Assembly: GCF_900187115.1 (NCBI RefSeq)
Contig: NZ_LT906455.1
Span: 124,001-188,000, forward strand
Source of the DNA: Aliarcobacter butzleri
GTDB lineage: Bacteria; Campylobacterota; Campylobacteria; Campylobacterales; Arcobacteraceae
Reading direction: 5' to 3'
Length of the DNA: 64,000 bases
The notes beneath the pieces are model-generated. The model was not told the origin of the DNA and ran no database searches. It saw only the letters and a list, made by a program, of their open reading frames with translations. Positions within the stretch are counted from its first letter, which is position 1. The number at the start of each line of letters is the position of its first letter. Shown here piece after piece: positions 26,230 through 35,186 of this stretch. The translations under genes and the position numbers were made by a program.

Positions 26230-26966
26230 CATATACAAAATATAGCGCGAGTGGGAATGATTTTATCATTTCACACTCATTTATTGAAAAAGACTATAAA
26301 GCTGAAGCAATAAAATTATGTAATAGAACAGAAGGTATTGGAGCAGATGGTTTTGTAGTTTTAGTTCCAAGTAGTGAAGCAGATTTTAAATGGTTATTTT
26401 ATAATAGCGATGGAAGTGATGCTTCTATGTGTGGGAATGCGACAAGAGCAGTAACTCATTATGCTTACACAAATGGTTTAATAAATACAAATCAAGCGAG
26501 ATTTTTAACTGGTGCTGGAATTATAAAAGCTGTTGTTGAAAATGATATTGTTGAAACTCAATTAACTAAAGCAAAAGTTATAAATGAAGAGTTTAGTGAA
26601 GATGGATTTATTTGGCATTTAGTGGATACTGGAGTTCCTCACCTTGTAACAATAGTTGATGACTTAAATCTTTATAACCATGAGTTATGTGCAAAAATGA
26701 GATATAAATATAATGCAAATGTTAATTTTGCAAAAATAGAAAATAAAACAATAAAAGTACGAACTTATGAAAGAGGAGTTGAAGGTGAGACTCTAGCTTG
26801 TGGAACAGGAATGGCGGCAAGTTTTCTAAGAGCAAATAGCTTAAAACTGGTAAATGATACTACTTTTGTTTATCCAAAAAGTGGCGAAGAATTAACTTTA
26901 TCAATCAAAGATAATACAATTTATTTCAAAGGTGCTGTAAAAAAAGTTTTTACGGTTACTCTTTAA
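26226..26966 (+). CDS. dapF: Diaminopimelate epimerase
   Basis: PLP-independent racemase converting LL- to meso-diaminopimelate for lysine and peptidoglycan. Two catalytic cysteines are present, C69 (MCGNATR) and C192 (ACGTGM), in the two mirrored halves of the fold. 246 residues, close to the short Campylobacter form. Coupled to coaE by an ATGA overlap. Confidence 0.96.
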   Translation: MTYTKYSASGNDFIISHSFIEKDYKAEAIKLCNRTEGIGADGFVVLVPSSEADFKWLFYNSDGSDASMCGNATRAVTHYAYTNGLINTNQARFLTGAGIIKAVVENDIVETQLTKAKVINEEFSEDGFIWHLVDTGVPHLVTIVDDLNLYNHELCAKMRYKYNANVNFAKIENKTIKVRTYERGVEGETLACGTGMAASFLRANSLKLVNDTTFVYPKSGEELTLSIKDNTIYFKGAVKKVFTVTL

Positions 26967-26990
26967 CAATTTATAATAAAAAGGAAAAAT

Positions 26991-28160
26991 ATGAAATTTA
27001 CAGCACCTTTAAAGTCTGACTCTATAAAAATTATGCTTCTTGGAAGTGGAGAACTTGGAAAAGAAGTAATAATTGAAGCTCAAAGATTAGGAATAGAAAC
27101 AATAGCAGTTGATAGTTACAATAATGCTCCAGCTCAACTTGTAGCAAACAAATCATATACAATAAATATGAAAGATAAAAATCAACTTCTTGATATTATA
27201 AGAAGAGAAAAACCAACTTATATTCTTCCTGAAGTTGAAGCTATAAATATTCAAGCTTTATTTGATGCTGAAAAAGAGGGATTTCATGTAATTCCTAATG
27301 CTGATGCAGTTAATAAAACTATGAATAGAAAAAATATTAGAGAGTTTGCAGCAGAACAACTAAAACTTCCAACGAGTAAATATAAATTTGTAACAACTTT
27401 TGAAGCTTTAAAAGAAGCAGCAAGTGTTATTGGATTTCCTTGTGTTATTAAACCTGTTATGAGTTCATCAGGACATGGGCAAAGTGTTGCTAGAAGCGAA
27501 GCTGATTTAGAAAAATCATGGGAAATGGCAAAAGAAGCTAGAGGTGATGCTAGTGAATTAATCGTTGAAGAATTTATCACTTTTGATTATGAAATCACTA
27601 TGTTAACTGTTAGAAACGGAAAAGATACAGTATTTTGTGAACCAATTGGACATATTCAAAAAGATGGAGATTATATCTTCTCATGGCAACCAATGAATAT
27701 GAGTGAAATTGCAGTTAAAAAATCTCAAGAAATAGCAAAAACTATTACTGATGGTCTTGGTGGAAGAGGAATTTTTGGAGTTGAGTTATTTGTAAAAGGT
27801 GATGATGTTTATTTTTCAGAAGTAAGTCCAAGACCACATGATACTGGAATGGTTACTATGATTACTCAAAGTGCTAGTGAGTTTGCACTTCATGTAAGAG
27901 CAGTTTTAGGTTTACCAATTGATTTTATAACTTATGGAGCAGGTGCAAGTGCAGCATATAAAGCAGGTGGTGATAGCTTCAACCCTCAAATTGATATTTT
28001 TGATTCTTCATTTACAAAAGATTCAATTATTAGAGTATTTGGAAAACCACAAAGCCATGTTGGAAGAAGAATGGCTGTTGCACTTACTTTTGATAAAGAT
28101 AGTAGTGACAAAGCTTTACAAAAAGCAAAAGAGATAATAGGAAATTTTAAAGATTTTTAG
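26991..28160 (+). CDS. purT: Formate-dependent GAR transformylase
   Basis: ATP-grasp enzyme making formyl-GAR from GAR, formate and ATP, a folate-free alternative to PurN. 389 residues with N-terminal GSGELGKEV loop, central ATP-grasp lid ([14 protein letters not shown]) and metal-binding [16 protein letters not shown] region. ATP-grasp relatives PurK and CarB are excluded by the SSGHGQS and PRPHDTG signatures. AAAAGGAAAAAT precedes the ATG. Confidence 0.96.
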   Translation: MKFTAPLKSDSIKIMLLGSGELGKEVIIEAQRLGIETIAVDSYNNAPAQLVANKSYTINMKDKNQLLDIIRREKPTYILPEVEAINIQALFDAEKEGFHVIPNADAVNKTMNRKNIREFAAEQLKLPTSKYKFVTTFEALKEAASVIGFPCVIKPVMSSSGHGQSVARSEADLEKSWEMAKEARGDASELIVEEFITFDYEITMLTVRNGKDTVFCEPIGHIQKDGDYIFSWQPMNMSEIAVKKSQEIAKTITDGLGGRGIFGVELFVKGDDVYFSEVSPRPHDTGMVTMITQSASEFALHVRAVLGLPIDFITYGAGASAAYKAGGDSFNPQIDIFDSSFTKDSIIRVFGKPQSHVGRRMAVALTFDKDSSDKALQKAKEIIGNFKDF

Positions 28161-28168
28161 AAATACAA

Positions 28169-28639
28169 ATGAGTGAAGATATAAAGATAGTAAAATTTTC
28201 GCCAAAATACAAAGAAGATTTTAAAAAGATAAATCTTTGGTGGATTGGTGAATATTTTGAAGTAGAAGAATCAGATATAAAAGTATTGAATGAACCTGAA
28301 AAATATATTATCGATATGGGTGGAGAAATTTTTTTAGCTTTATATAAAGATGAGGTAGTTGGAACTTGTGCTTTAATAAAATCAAAAAATGAAAACTTTG
28401 ATTTTGAATTAGCTAAATTGGCTGTTTTATCAAAAGTACAAGGTTTAAAATTGGGTTTACTTTTATCTCAAGCCGTTATAAATGAAGCTAAAAATAGAGG
28501 CGGTAAAACTATATTTTTAGAAACAAATAGTGTTTTAACTCCTGCTGTAAGTTTGTATAAAAAATTAGGATTTGAAGAAATTCCTAATTTTAAATCAAAA
28601 TACAAAAGAGTTAATTTAGTGATGCTTAAAAATCTTTAA
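28169..28639 (+). CDS. GNAT family N-acetyltransferase
   Basis: 156 residues with GNAT layout: VGTCALIKSK strand, FELAKLAVLSKVQGLKLG (motif A, acetyl-CoA pyrophosphate site, Q-x-x-x-x-G), and ETNSVLTPAVSLYKKLGFEEI (motif B). Substrate unknown. Directly after purT, no clear ribosome-binding site; it ends one base from the convergent Sel1 gene. Confidence 0.85.
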   Translation: MSEDIKIVKFSPKYKEDFKKINLWWIGEYFEVEESDIKVLNEPEKYIIDMGGEIFLALYKDEVVGTCALIKSKNENFDFELAKLAVLSKVQGLKLGLLLSQAVINEAKNRGGKTIFLETNSVLTPAVSLYKKLGFEEIPNFKSKYKRVNLVMLKNL

Positions 28640-28640
28640 T

Positions 28641-28949
28641 TTATCTACAAATAAAAGGATTTTCACTACAAACATCATCAAGAGCTTTTTGAGCTTTTTT
28701 ATAACCTTGTTTTGATGATTTTTTATACCATTTGATGGCTTCTTTTTTATCCATTTTTACGGCTTTTCCTGTTTCATACATAAATCCAAGCCCATATTGT
28801 GCTTTTGCATCACCTTTTGAAGCCAAATCGTCAAATATTTTAAAAGCTTGCTCATAGTCATTGGTTAATAAAGCTCTTTTACCATCTTCAAAAGTAACTC
28901 CAAAAACTATGCTATTTAAAATGATTAAAATTAAAAATAATTTTTTCAT
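28641..28949 (-). CDS. Small Sel1-repeat exported protein
   Basis: 102 residues: signal peptide (MKKLFLILIILNSIVFG) and two Sel1-like helical repeats (AKAQYGLGFMYETGKAV, KEAIKWYKKSSKQGYKKAQ), ending with two Cys in DDVCSENPFICR, a pair typical of Helicobacter/Campylobacter cysteine-rich Sel1 proteins. Probably periplasmic, protein-binding. AGGAGG-like sequence (GGAGGAAGTC) precedes the ATG. No terminator seen between it and the convergent GNAT gene. Confidence 0.82.
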   Translation of the reverse strand: MKKLFLILIILNSIVFGVTFEDGKRALLTNDYEQAFKIFDDLASKGDAKAQYGLGFMYETGKAVKMDKKEAIKWYKKSSKQGYKKAQKALDDVCSENPFICR

Positions 28950-29032
28950 TTGACTTCCTCCTTATATTGGGAATAATTAAATTATATCAAATAATTATCA
29001 TATATAGAAGAAAAAATTATAAAAAATTTGAT

Positions 29033-30253
29033 TTAAAATGGTTTAATTTCTTTAAAAATACCTGTTGATGTCATATTTCTTATATTCTCGAAATTATCAA
29101 AAGCCTTTATCGGGTCTATTAATTCTATTTTCTCAAAGTTTAACTTAGAAAAGTCACTTTTATTAAATTTTATACTATATAAATATTCATCATTTGTATT
29201 AGCGGTTGATTTATCTAATCTTTGAGAATATCCTGATATTATAATTAAATCAATGGAAGGCAATGTTGCAAAAGTATATGCTGCAACTCTTAAAGCTATT
29301 GCATGAATATGAGTTGCATATTCTAGTCTTAACTGTTTTTCAGTTTTATTTTTTATGTTAAGTTTTTTACCAGTTGCTGCAATCGTTGCTGTTCTTTGAG
29401 GAATATTTTCAATTTCTGGTAAATCAATATCTATATAAACGGTATTAGCTGAATTGTTAATATCATAAGAAACTAATGTTTCTCTCGCCCAATCTAAATC
29501 TTGTAATACCTTTTCTAAATATTCAGACATAGTATTTATATCTGTTCTAATAAGTGTACTAAAACTAATTGCTAATTCATTTTGAACTTTATCAAACTCT
29601 TCTTTATCTTTTTCCCATAATGACAATTCTTCTTTAAATCTATTAGTATTGCATATAAAATCGCTTTCTGCTTTTTCTAAATCAGATTGATATTTTTGTT
29701 TAGAACTTGGAAAAAAAAGAGATTTAAAAAAAGAAGGTTTTTTAATTTCATTTTTCTTAGGTTTAGATGGTTTTTCTTTATCAAATTCTAATTTTTCTAA
29801 TTGTGGTTCATTATATGGAGTTGGCATATCATAATGAATAGTAGTAATTAAATCCATATCATTAATTTTTTGAGCTTCAGTTTCTAGCCAATTTTTTAAC
29901 ATATCAGATTTTTCTTGCCAAAGCTTAGTAACAATTTTTCTATCTAAAAGATTTTCATTCTCATCTTTATATACAATATTACCATCATCTAATAAACTTA
30001 AAACAACACTTATTATAGTTTGTTGTTCAGATAATCTTTGTCTTTTTAAAGCTCTTTCTTCTCTTACATTATTTGAAATTTTTTTTCTAAAAGATATTCC
30101 CATTTCTGGAATTGAAACATTACTATAAATACCTTGCTTTCCAATAGAAAAAGATGAACCTCTTGGTCCAACATTTAAACTTGCACTTTTTGAACTAAGA
30201 TTTACCCTAACACCTGGTATTATTTTTATTGATTTTCTAAATCTAAATGCCAT
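29033..30253 (-). CDS. DUF4236 protein with coiled coil
   Basis: 406 residues. The first 50 residues (FRFRKSIKIIPGVRVNLSS, LNVGPRGSSFSIG) match DUF4236, a short beta-rich N-terminal domain found in front of varied partners and in stand-alone membrane proteins. The rest is a charged, largely helical middle (about 60-250) and a folded C-terminal region I do not recognise. No membrane helix. ATG 30253 is chosen over TTG 30256 because GGAG is seven bases away. It lies between the Sel1 gene and tRNA-Arg. Function unknown; possibly accessory. Confidence 0.75.
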   Translation of the reverse strand: MAFRFRKSIKIIPGVRVNLSSKSASLNVGPRGSSFSIGKQGIYSNVSIPEMGISFRKKISNNVREERALKRQRLSEQQTIISVVLSLLDDGNIVYKDENENLLDRKIVTKLWQEKSDMLKNWLETEAQKINDMDLITTIHYDMPTPYNEPQLEKLEFDKEKPSKPKKNEIKKPSFFKSLFFPSSKQKYQSDLEKAESDFICNTNRFKEELSLWEKDKEEFDKVQNELAISFSTLIRTDINTMSEYLEKVLQDLDWARETLVSYDINNSANTVYIDIDLPEIENIPQRTATIAATGKKLNIKNKTEKQLRLEYATHIHAIALRVAAYTFATLPSIDLIIISGYSQRLDKSTANTNDEYLYSIKFNKSDFSKLNFEKIELIDPIKAFDNFENIRNMTSTGIFKEIKPF

Positions 30254-30421
30254 CAATTAACTCCATAATAGATTTTTAATAAGATTAGCTAAATATTTAT
30301 GAAAATAAGAGTAAATTAGAATTATTGTAAATTTAAAAAAATTTTTAACAATACTTAGAAATTTTAAGATAGTAAGTTTCTTAGTGAAAAAATTATAATT
30401 AGATTGATTGAAATTATAAAA

Positions 30422-30498
30422 TGGCACGCCTGGTAGGAGTCGAACCCACAACCCACCGGGTCGAAACCGGTTATTCTATCCAGTTGAACTACAGACGC
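30422..30498 (-). tRNA. tRNA-Arg(TCG)
   Basis: 77-base cloverleaf on the minus strand: acceptor GCGTCTG / CAGGCGT (G-U at 1-72), anticodon stem ACCGG/CCGGT with loop TTTCGAC (anticodon TCG), T-arm GTGGG/CCTAC, encoded CCA. Confidence 0.95.
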
Positions 30499-30541
30499 AC
30501 CTAAAATTAGGATGTAAGTCTATCCTAATATTTCTTAAATT

Positions 30542-31402
30542 TTAAAAAAAGATATTATCTAAAACTATTAAAAGGAAGAAAACTATTCCTAAATAACCAT
30601 TTACAGTAAAAAATGCTCTATCAATTTTTTTAAAATCTTTATTTACTAAATAGTGTTCATAGCTAAGCATCAAAGCACTTATTATTACTGCAAGATATGC
30701 AAAATATGAGCTACTTGAGTAGATTACAAATAAAAGCCAAAATATTACTGTTAGTGCGTGAAATACTTTTGAAAAAAGCATAGTTTTTTCTACTCCAAAT
30801 ACAGAAGGAACAGAGTGAAGACCAAGTTTTTTATCTACTTCTATATCTTGTAAAGAATAAAGTAAATCAAAACCAGCAACCCAAAACATAACACCAATAC
30901 TTAAAAATATTACCCATAAAGGTATATTTTCACTAACAGCAACTACACCTGCAATTGGTGCAAGAGCTAAAGAAATTCCTAAAATAATGTGTGCAAGATA
31001 TGAAAATCTTTTAAAATAAGAGTAAGAACCAATGATTATTAAAATAGGTAAAGATAAAATAAATGCTAAATCATTTACAAAATAAGCAACTAATATAAAT
31101 AAAAGTGCATTAACTACTACAAAAATAAACATAGCATTTGCACTAATTCTTCCATCTACATTTGGACGATTTATAGTTCGTGGATTTAAAGCATCGATAT
31201 CTCTATCCATATATCTATTAAATCCCATAGCAAAATTTCTTGCAGTAACAGCTGCTAAAACACCAAGTATCAAAAGTTTGAAACCAAACCAACCATTTGC
31301 TGCAACAACCATAGCTATAAAAATAAATGGTAAAGCAAAAATAGAGTGTTGGAACATTACAAGTTCACTAAAATCATTAAGTTTTTTCATCAATTTTTTC
31401 AT
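30542..31402 (-). CDS. UbiA-family prenyltransferase, probably menaquinone MqnP
   Basis: 286-residue integral membrane enzyme with about eight helices that attaches a polyprenyl chain to an aromatic acid. It has both Asp-rich sites: NRYMDRDID (62-70) and DLLYSLQDIEVDKKLG (near 180-195). Annotated widely as 4-hydroxybenzoate polyprenyltransferase, but Campylobacterota make menaquinone by the futalosine route and have no ubiquinone, so MqnP (prenylation of dihydroxynaphthoate-type precursor) is the likely role; that is inference from the group. Monocistronic, divergent from the lipoprotein-miaA operon. Confidence 0.88.
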   Translation of the reverse strand: MKKLMKKLNDFSELVMFQHSIFALPFIFIAMVVAANGWFGFKLLILGVLAAVTARNFAMGFNRYMDRDIDALNPRTINRPNVDGRISANAMFIFVVVNALLFILVAYFVNDLAFILSLPILIIIGSYSYFKRFSYLAHIILGISLALAPIAGVVAVSENIPLWVIFLSIGVMFWVAGFDLLYSLQDIEVDKKLGLHSVPSVFGVEKTMLFSKVFHALTVIFWLLFVIYSSSSYFAYLAVIISALMLSYEHYLVNKDFKKIDRAFFTVNGYLGIVFFLLIVLDNIFF

Positions 31403-31447
31403 AGCAGGGATTTTATCCTAGATTAATTAAATTAAACCTTTTTGGGT

Positions 31448-31453
31448 TATAAT
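31448..31453 (+). promoter_or_regulatory. -10 box of lipoprotein-miaA operon
   Basis: TATAAT preceded by GGGT, 29 bases before the ATG at 31482. Confidence 0.5.
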
Positions 31454-31481
31454 GAAAGATATTTTATAAAAAAGAGAATAT

Positions 31482-31685
31482 ATGAAAAAAATTGTTTTAT
31501 TTATTTTAAGTCTATTTTTAATTCTAAATTTTAGTGCTTGTTCATCAAAAACTCAAGAAGAGATTCAAAACACACAATCAAATGATATTTCAAAACTATT
31601 AAAAACAATTATTGAAAAAGAAAAAGAGATAAATGAACTTAATAAAAAATTAGAAATTTGTGAAAGTAAAAAAGTAATAAAATGA
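31482..31685 (+). CDS. Small lipoprotein
   Basis: 67 residues: signal peptide with lipobox LNFSAC (Cys20) followed by SSK and a short charged helix with a coiled-coil look (EKEKEINELNKKLEICESKK), which ends with a second Cys. Probably a small anchored coiled-coil lipoprotein of the Lpp-like kind; no family recognised. The stop overlaps miaA (ATGA), implying coupled translation. Confidence 0.75.
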   Translation: MKKIVLFILSLFLILNFSACSSKTQEEIQNTQSNDISKLLKTIIEKEKEINELNKKLEICESKKVIK

Positions 31686-32557
31686 AAGAAATAGCAATTA
31701 TTGGTTCAACTGCATCAGGAAAAACTGCTTTATCACTTGAAATTGCTTCAAAAACAAATTCTATAATTTTATCATTGGACTCTTTGTGTGTTTACAAAGA
31801 AATAGATATTGTTTCTGCAAAACCAACTTTAGAAGAACGAGGTGAAATTTTACATTTTGGAATAGATGAAGTTTATCCAAATGTTGAATTTGATGTGGTT
31901 TGTTTTATGGAGTTATACAAAAAAGCTAAAGAGTATGCTTTAAAAAATGATAAAAATTTGATTATAGTTGGTGGTACAGGATTTTACTTAAAAGCTTTAA
32001 TTGATGGATTATCTTTGGGAATAGAATCAAAAATAAAATTAGATATTAGTGTATCAGAAGCTTATGATTTATTGTATTCGTTAGATGAAATGTATATGAA
32101 AAAGATAGAAAAAAATGATAAATATCGAGTAGAAAAAGCTTATGCAATTTATAAACAAACAGGTTTAACTCCAACTTTATATTTTGAAAAAAATCCTAAA
32201 ATTCCACTTGCAAAAGATTTAAAGATATTTGAAATTTTATGGGAAAAAGAAGATCTAAAAAAAAGAGTTGCATCAAGAACAAATACTATGATAAAATCAG
32301 GTTTGATTGATGAGATTATTTATTTAGAAAAAAAATATACAAGAGCTCCAAATTGTATGTCATCTATTGGTATTGTTGAAACATTTGAATATTTAGATGG
32401 AAAATTGTCTAAAGAAGAGTTAGAAGAAAAAATTTCACAAAATACAATGAAACTTGCAAAAAGACAAAATACTTTCAATAAAGGTCAATTTTTAAATAAG
32501 ACTTCAAATATAATAGATAACTTAAATTCAGATATACTTAAGTATTTCTCGATATAA
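31682..32557 (+). CDS. miaA: tRNA dimethylallyltransferase
   Basis: Adds an isopentenyl group to A37 of tRNAs reading UNN codons. 291 residues with P-loop GSTASGKTA (8-16), catalytic Asp in [14 protein letters not shown], substrate-site [15 protein letters not shown], and the C-terminal [10 protein letters not shown]. Slightly shorter than the E. coli enzyme. The rpmE -10 box overlaps its stop codon. Confidence 0.95.
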   Translation: MKEIAIIGSTASGKTALSLEIASKTNSIILSLDSLCVYKEIDIVSAKPTLEERGEILHFGIDEVYPNVEFDVVCFMELYKKAKEYALKNDKNLIIVGGTGFYLKALIDGLSLGIESKIKLDISVSEAYDLLYSLDEMYMKKIEKNDKYRVEKAYAIYKQTGLTPTLYFEKNPKIPLAKDLKIFEILWEKEDLKKRVASRTNTMIKSGLIDEIIYLEKKYTRAPNCMSSIGIVETFEYLDGKLSKEELEEKISQNTMKLAKRQNTFNKGQFLNKTSNIIDNLNSDILKYFSI

Positions 32558-32558
32558 T
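32553..32558 (+). promoter_or_regulatory. rpmE promoter -10 box
   Basis: TATAAT overlapping the miaA stop, implying a start near 32565 and a leader of about 73 bases before rpmE. Confidence 0.6.
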
Positions 32559-32576
32559 CACAACCCTAAAGAGTTT

Positions 32577-32609
32577 GGTAAAGGGCTTGCAAGGACTTGA
32601 CCTTTTATC
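32577..32609 (+). promoter_or_regulatory. Structured leader hairpin before rpmE
   Basis: GGTAAAGG (32577-32584) pairs with CCTTTTATC (32601-32609) as an 8-bp stem with one bulged T and one G-U, loop of 16 bases containing the palindrome CTTGCAAG. It lies wholly in the untranslated leader, 28 bases before the rpmE ATG. Possible L31 autoregulatory element (inference). Confidence 0.45.
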
Positions 32610-32637
32610 TTACATTAATTTAATTAAGGAAAATGGA

Positions 32638-32841
32638 ATGAAAAAAGATATTCATCCAGACTACAAAGTTTGTACAGTAACTTGCGCTTGTGGTAATAGT
32701 TTTGAAACAAAATCAAATGTTGAGACTTTAAAAATCGATATTTGTTCTTCTTGTCACCCATTCTTCACTGGTGAGCAAAAACTTGTTGATGCTGCAGGAA
32801 GAGTTGAGAAATTCAAAGCTAAATATAACATGGCTAAATAG
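32638..32841 (+). CDS. rpmE: Ribosomal protein L31, zinc form
   Basis: 67-residue L31 of the C+ (zinc-binding) type with ligands C16 and C18 (TCACG) and C36 and C39 (CSSCH). Part of the large subunit near the central protuberance. The frame opens at 32575 but AAGGAAAATGGA before ATG 32638 and the standard length fix this start. First gene of rpmE-rsmI-rlmB-like. Confidence 0.95.
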   Translation: MKKDIHPDYKVCTVTCACGNSFETKSNVETLKIDICSSCHPFFTGEQKLVDAAGRVEKFKAKYNMAK

Positions 32842-32853
32842 TAGTAAAATACT

Positions 32854-33675
32854 ATGTTATGCTTAGTTCCGACTCCGATTGGAAATTTAGAAGATATCTC
32901 TTCGAGGTCACTTAAAGTTCTTGAAGAGTCGGAATTAATCTTTTGTGAAGATACAAGAGTAACAAAAAAACTTCTAAACCTTTTAGGTGAAAAATATAAC
33001 TTAGACTTTTCAAATAAAGAGTATAAATCTTTTCACTCTCATAATGAAAATCAAATATTAAAAACTTTAGACAAAGATACTTTTTCTAAAAATGTTGTTT
33101 ATGTAAGCGATGCAGGAATGCCTTGTGTTAGTGACCCAGGTGCTACACTTGTAGATTTTTGTATAAAAAATCAAATTCCTTATGATGTTCTTCCTGGTGC
33201 AAATGCAATTTTAACTGCTTATGCAATGAGTGGATTTATACAAACTACTTTTTCTTTTTATGGATTTTTAGACCATAAAGGAGCAAGTCGTGCTTCAAAA
33301 CTCGATGAGATTTTAAATGATGATAAACTATCAATCCTTTATGAATCACCTCATAGACTTTTAAAACTTCTTGAAGAATTAAATGAAAAAGAGCCAAATA
33401 GAACAATATTTTTAGCAAAAGAGATAACAAAACTTCATCAAACTACTTATAAAAATAGCGCTTCAAATCTTTTTGAAGAGTTTAAAAATATAAATATAAA
33501 AGGTGAATGGGTTGTAGTAATTGAACCAAAAGAAAAAGTTGGTTTAAATCTTGAATTAAATGACATATTACCTTTAGATTTACCTCCAAAAACAAAAGCA
33601 AAATTAATTGCAAAAATGACAGGACAATCTATCAAAGAGGTTTATCAACAATTTTTGGATAAAATCGCCGAATGA
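32854..33675 (+). CDS. rsmI: 16S rRNA (cytidine-1402-2'-O)-methyltransferase
   Basis: SAM enzyme of the tetrapyrrole-methylase fold that methylates the ribose of C1402 in the decoding centre. 273 residues: LVPTPIGNLEDISSRSL at the start, CEDTRVTKKLL, VSDAGMPCVSDPG (SAM site) and LYESPHRLLKLLEEL. The ATG is held in a small hairpin with the rpmE stop (ATAGTA/TACTAT, 32838-32855) and lacks a good ribosome-binding site, which suggests translation coupled to L31. Confidence 0.95.
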   Translation: MLCLVPTPIGNLEDISSRSLKVLEESELIFCEDTRVTKKLLNLLGEKYNLDFSNKEYKSFHSHNENQILKTLDKDTFSKNVVYVSDAGMPCVSDPGATLVDFCIKNQIPYDVLPGANAILTAYAMSGFIQTTFSFYGFLDHKGASRASKLDEILNDDKLSILYESPHRLLKLLEELNEKEPNRTIFLAKEITKLHQTTYKNSASNLFEEFKNINIKGEWVVVIEPKEKVGLNLELNDILPLDLPPKTKAKLIAKMTGQSIKEVYQQFLDKIAE

Positions 33676-34361
33676 TAATATACGGAAAACAAATAGTACT
33701 TTACGTACTTGAAAATCACCCAAAATTAGTTGAAGAAGTTTTTCTTTCAAAAGAGATAGATAATAAACTATTTTCAAAATTTTTAAAATTAGGTAAAAAA
33801 ATCCATAGACTAGATAACCAAAAAGCGCAAGCTTTAGCAAAAGGTGGAAATCATCAAGGATTTTTTTTAAAGTTGAGTCAGTTTGACTATGCACCGATAA
33901 AAGAATTAAAAGCGATGAATTTTATTTTAGTTTTAGATGGAGTAACTGATGTTGGAAACATTGGAGCAATTGCTAGAACAGCTTATTCTTTAGGAATTGA
34001 TGGAATAATTGCATCAAATATAAAAACTATAAATAACTCTGGAATTGTAAGAACAAGTGCTGGAGCATTGCTTGATTTACCATTTTGTATTCATCCAAGA
34101 AGTGCAGATTTAGCAAGTGAATTAATAGATGCTGGATTTACTTTGATTGGTGCAACAATGGATGGTGTTGATTTAAAAAAATATGGAAAAATAGAAAAAA
34201 GTGATAAAGTAGCCCTATTTTTAGGAAGCGAGGGAGAAGGTATTTCTCCAAAAGTTGCTAAGAAATTGGACTTAAAAGTATCTATAAAAATGGAACATGA
34301 ATTTGATTCTTTGAATGTTTCAGTTGCAGCAGGAATATTGATTTATAACCTAAAAAGATAA
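33672..34361 (+). CDS. TrmH/SpoU-family rRNA 2'-O-methyltransferase
   Basis: 229-residue SPOUT methyltransferase with all three motifs of the TrmH group: NIGAIARTA (motif 1), LGSEGEGIS (motif 2), SLNVSVAAGI (motif 3, knot). N-terminal substrate domain resembles RlmB (G2251 of 23S rRNA), which is the likely role, but RlmB and other TrmH relatives cannot be firmly separated by eye. ATGA overlap with rsmI. Confidence 0.88.
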   Translation: MIIYGKQIVLYVLENHPKLVEEVFLSKEIDNKLFSKFLKLGKKIHRLDNQKAQALAKGGNHQGFFLKLSQFDYAPIKELKAMNFILVLDGVTDVGNIGAIARTAYSLGIDGIIASNIKTINNSGIVRTSAGALLDLPFCIHPRSADLASELIDAGFTLIGATMDGVDLKKYGKIEKSDKVALFLGSEGEGISPKVAKKLDLKVSIKMEHEFDSLNVSVAAGILIYNLKR

Positions 34362-34373
34362 AAAGAGTAAAAT

Positions 34374-35183
34374 ATGATAAAAAAATTAATCCTAATTATT
34401 GCTTTATGTGTGACTTCAAACGCAAGTATAAATGACGCAGTTCAAAATTTGCTAGGAGCTAGTGATTATAATACTCATAGGAATTTAATTAATCATATTT
34501 TCAAAAATTCAAGTTCATTTTATAAAAATGGTCAAATTGATTATGTAAAAATTACTCAAGAATTATCAAATAATAATCTTCTAAAGTTAGATTTAGGAGG
34601 AACTAAAGATATAGAAGTATCTTTTAGTTTTAATACAAATGCAAAAAAATCAATGAAAAATATAAATGATATATTAAAAGCTATTGGTCAACAAAACTTT
34701 ATAACTCAAAGTGAAGTAGTTATAGAAGATCAATTAAAATGGACTATTAGATTAAAAACTGCAGCCGCCATAAACCCTCTCAGATTATCTCAAGAATTAC
34801 AAAGTACAAATAGTAGTATTGTAGATATAAAAAGAGAGGGAAATCTTAAATGGAGTTATTTTATTGATTCAACTAACTCTACAGTTTATAAAACGGAAGA
34901 TTTAATAAATAATAAGAGTTTATCATTAAAAAAACCAAATAAACCATATATTATTGAAATATCAAATACAAGTGCTATTAGCATAAGTTCAAATATAAAT
35001 AATAGTTGGTATCCAAGTATAGTTTTTTATGATAAAGATTTTAAAATTATTGAAATAGTAGAAAAAGATAGTTTGCACAAAAATTTAGTAATAGATGTGC
35101 CTAATAATACAAGATATATCAAAATTGATGATTTATATTCTCTTGCAAATTTAAAGCAAGGGATTAGCATTACTAAGGAGTAA
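34374..35183 (+). CDS. Exported protein of unknown function
   Basis: 269 residues with a signal peptide (MIKKLILIIALCVTSNA-S). The mature protein begins helical (about 20-60), continues with a mixed region and ends with a beta-rich stretch (about 185-269: KPYIIEISNTSAISISSNINN..., KNLVIDVPNNTRYIKIDD) that looks like a jelly-roll or carbohydrate-binding-type sandwich. Family not recognised. Twelve bases after the rRNA methyltransferase and four before the aminotransferase, so in the same transcript. Confidence 0.7.
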   Translation: MIKKLILIIALCVTSNASINDAVQNLLGASDYNTHRNLINHIFKNSSSFYKNGQIDYVKITQELSNNNLLKLDLGGTKDIEVSFSFNTNAKKSMKNINDILKAIGQQNFITQSEVVIEDQLKWTIRLKTAAAINPLRLSQELQSTNSSIVDIKREGNLKWSYFIDSTNSTVYKTEDLINNKSLSLKKPNKPYIIEISNTSAISISSNINNSWYPSIVFYDKDFKIIEIVEKDSLHKNLVIDVPNNTRYIKIDDLYSLANLKQGISITKE

Positions 35184-35186
35184 TAA

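Noticed and set aside
28640-30500. Genomic island inserted at tRNA-Arg(TCG)
   Set aside because: No integrase and no direct repeat of the tRNA 3' end were found near 28640 or 28950-29040; base composition is like the surroundings.
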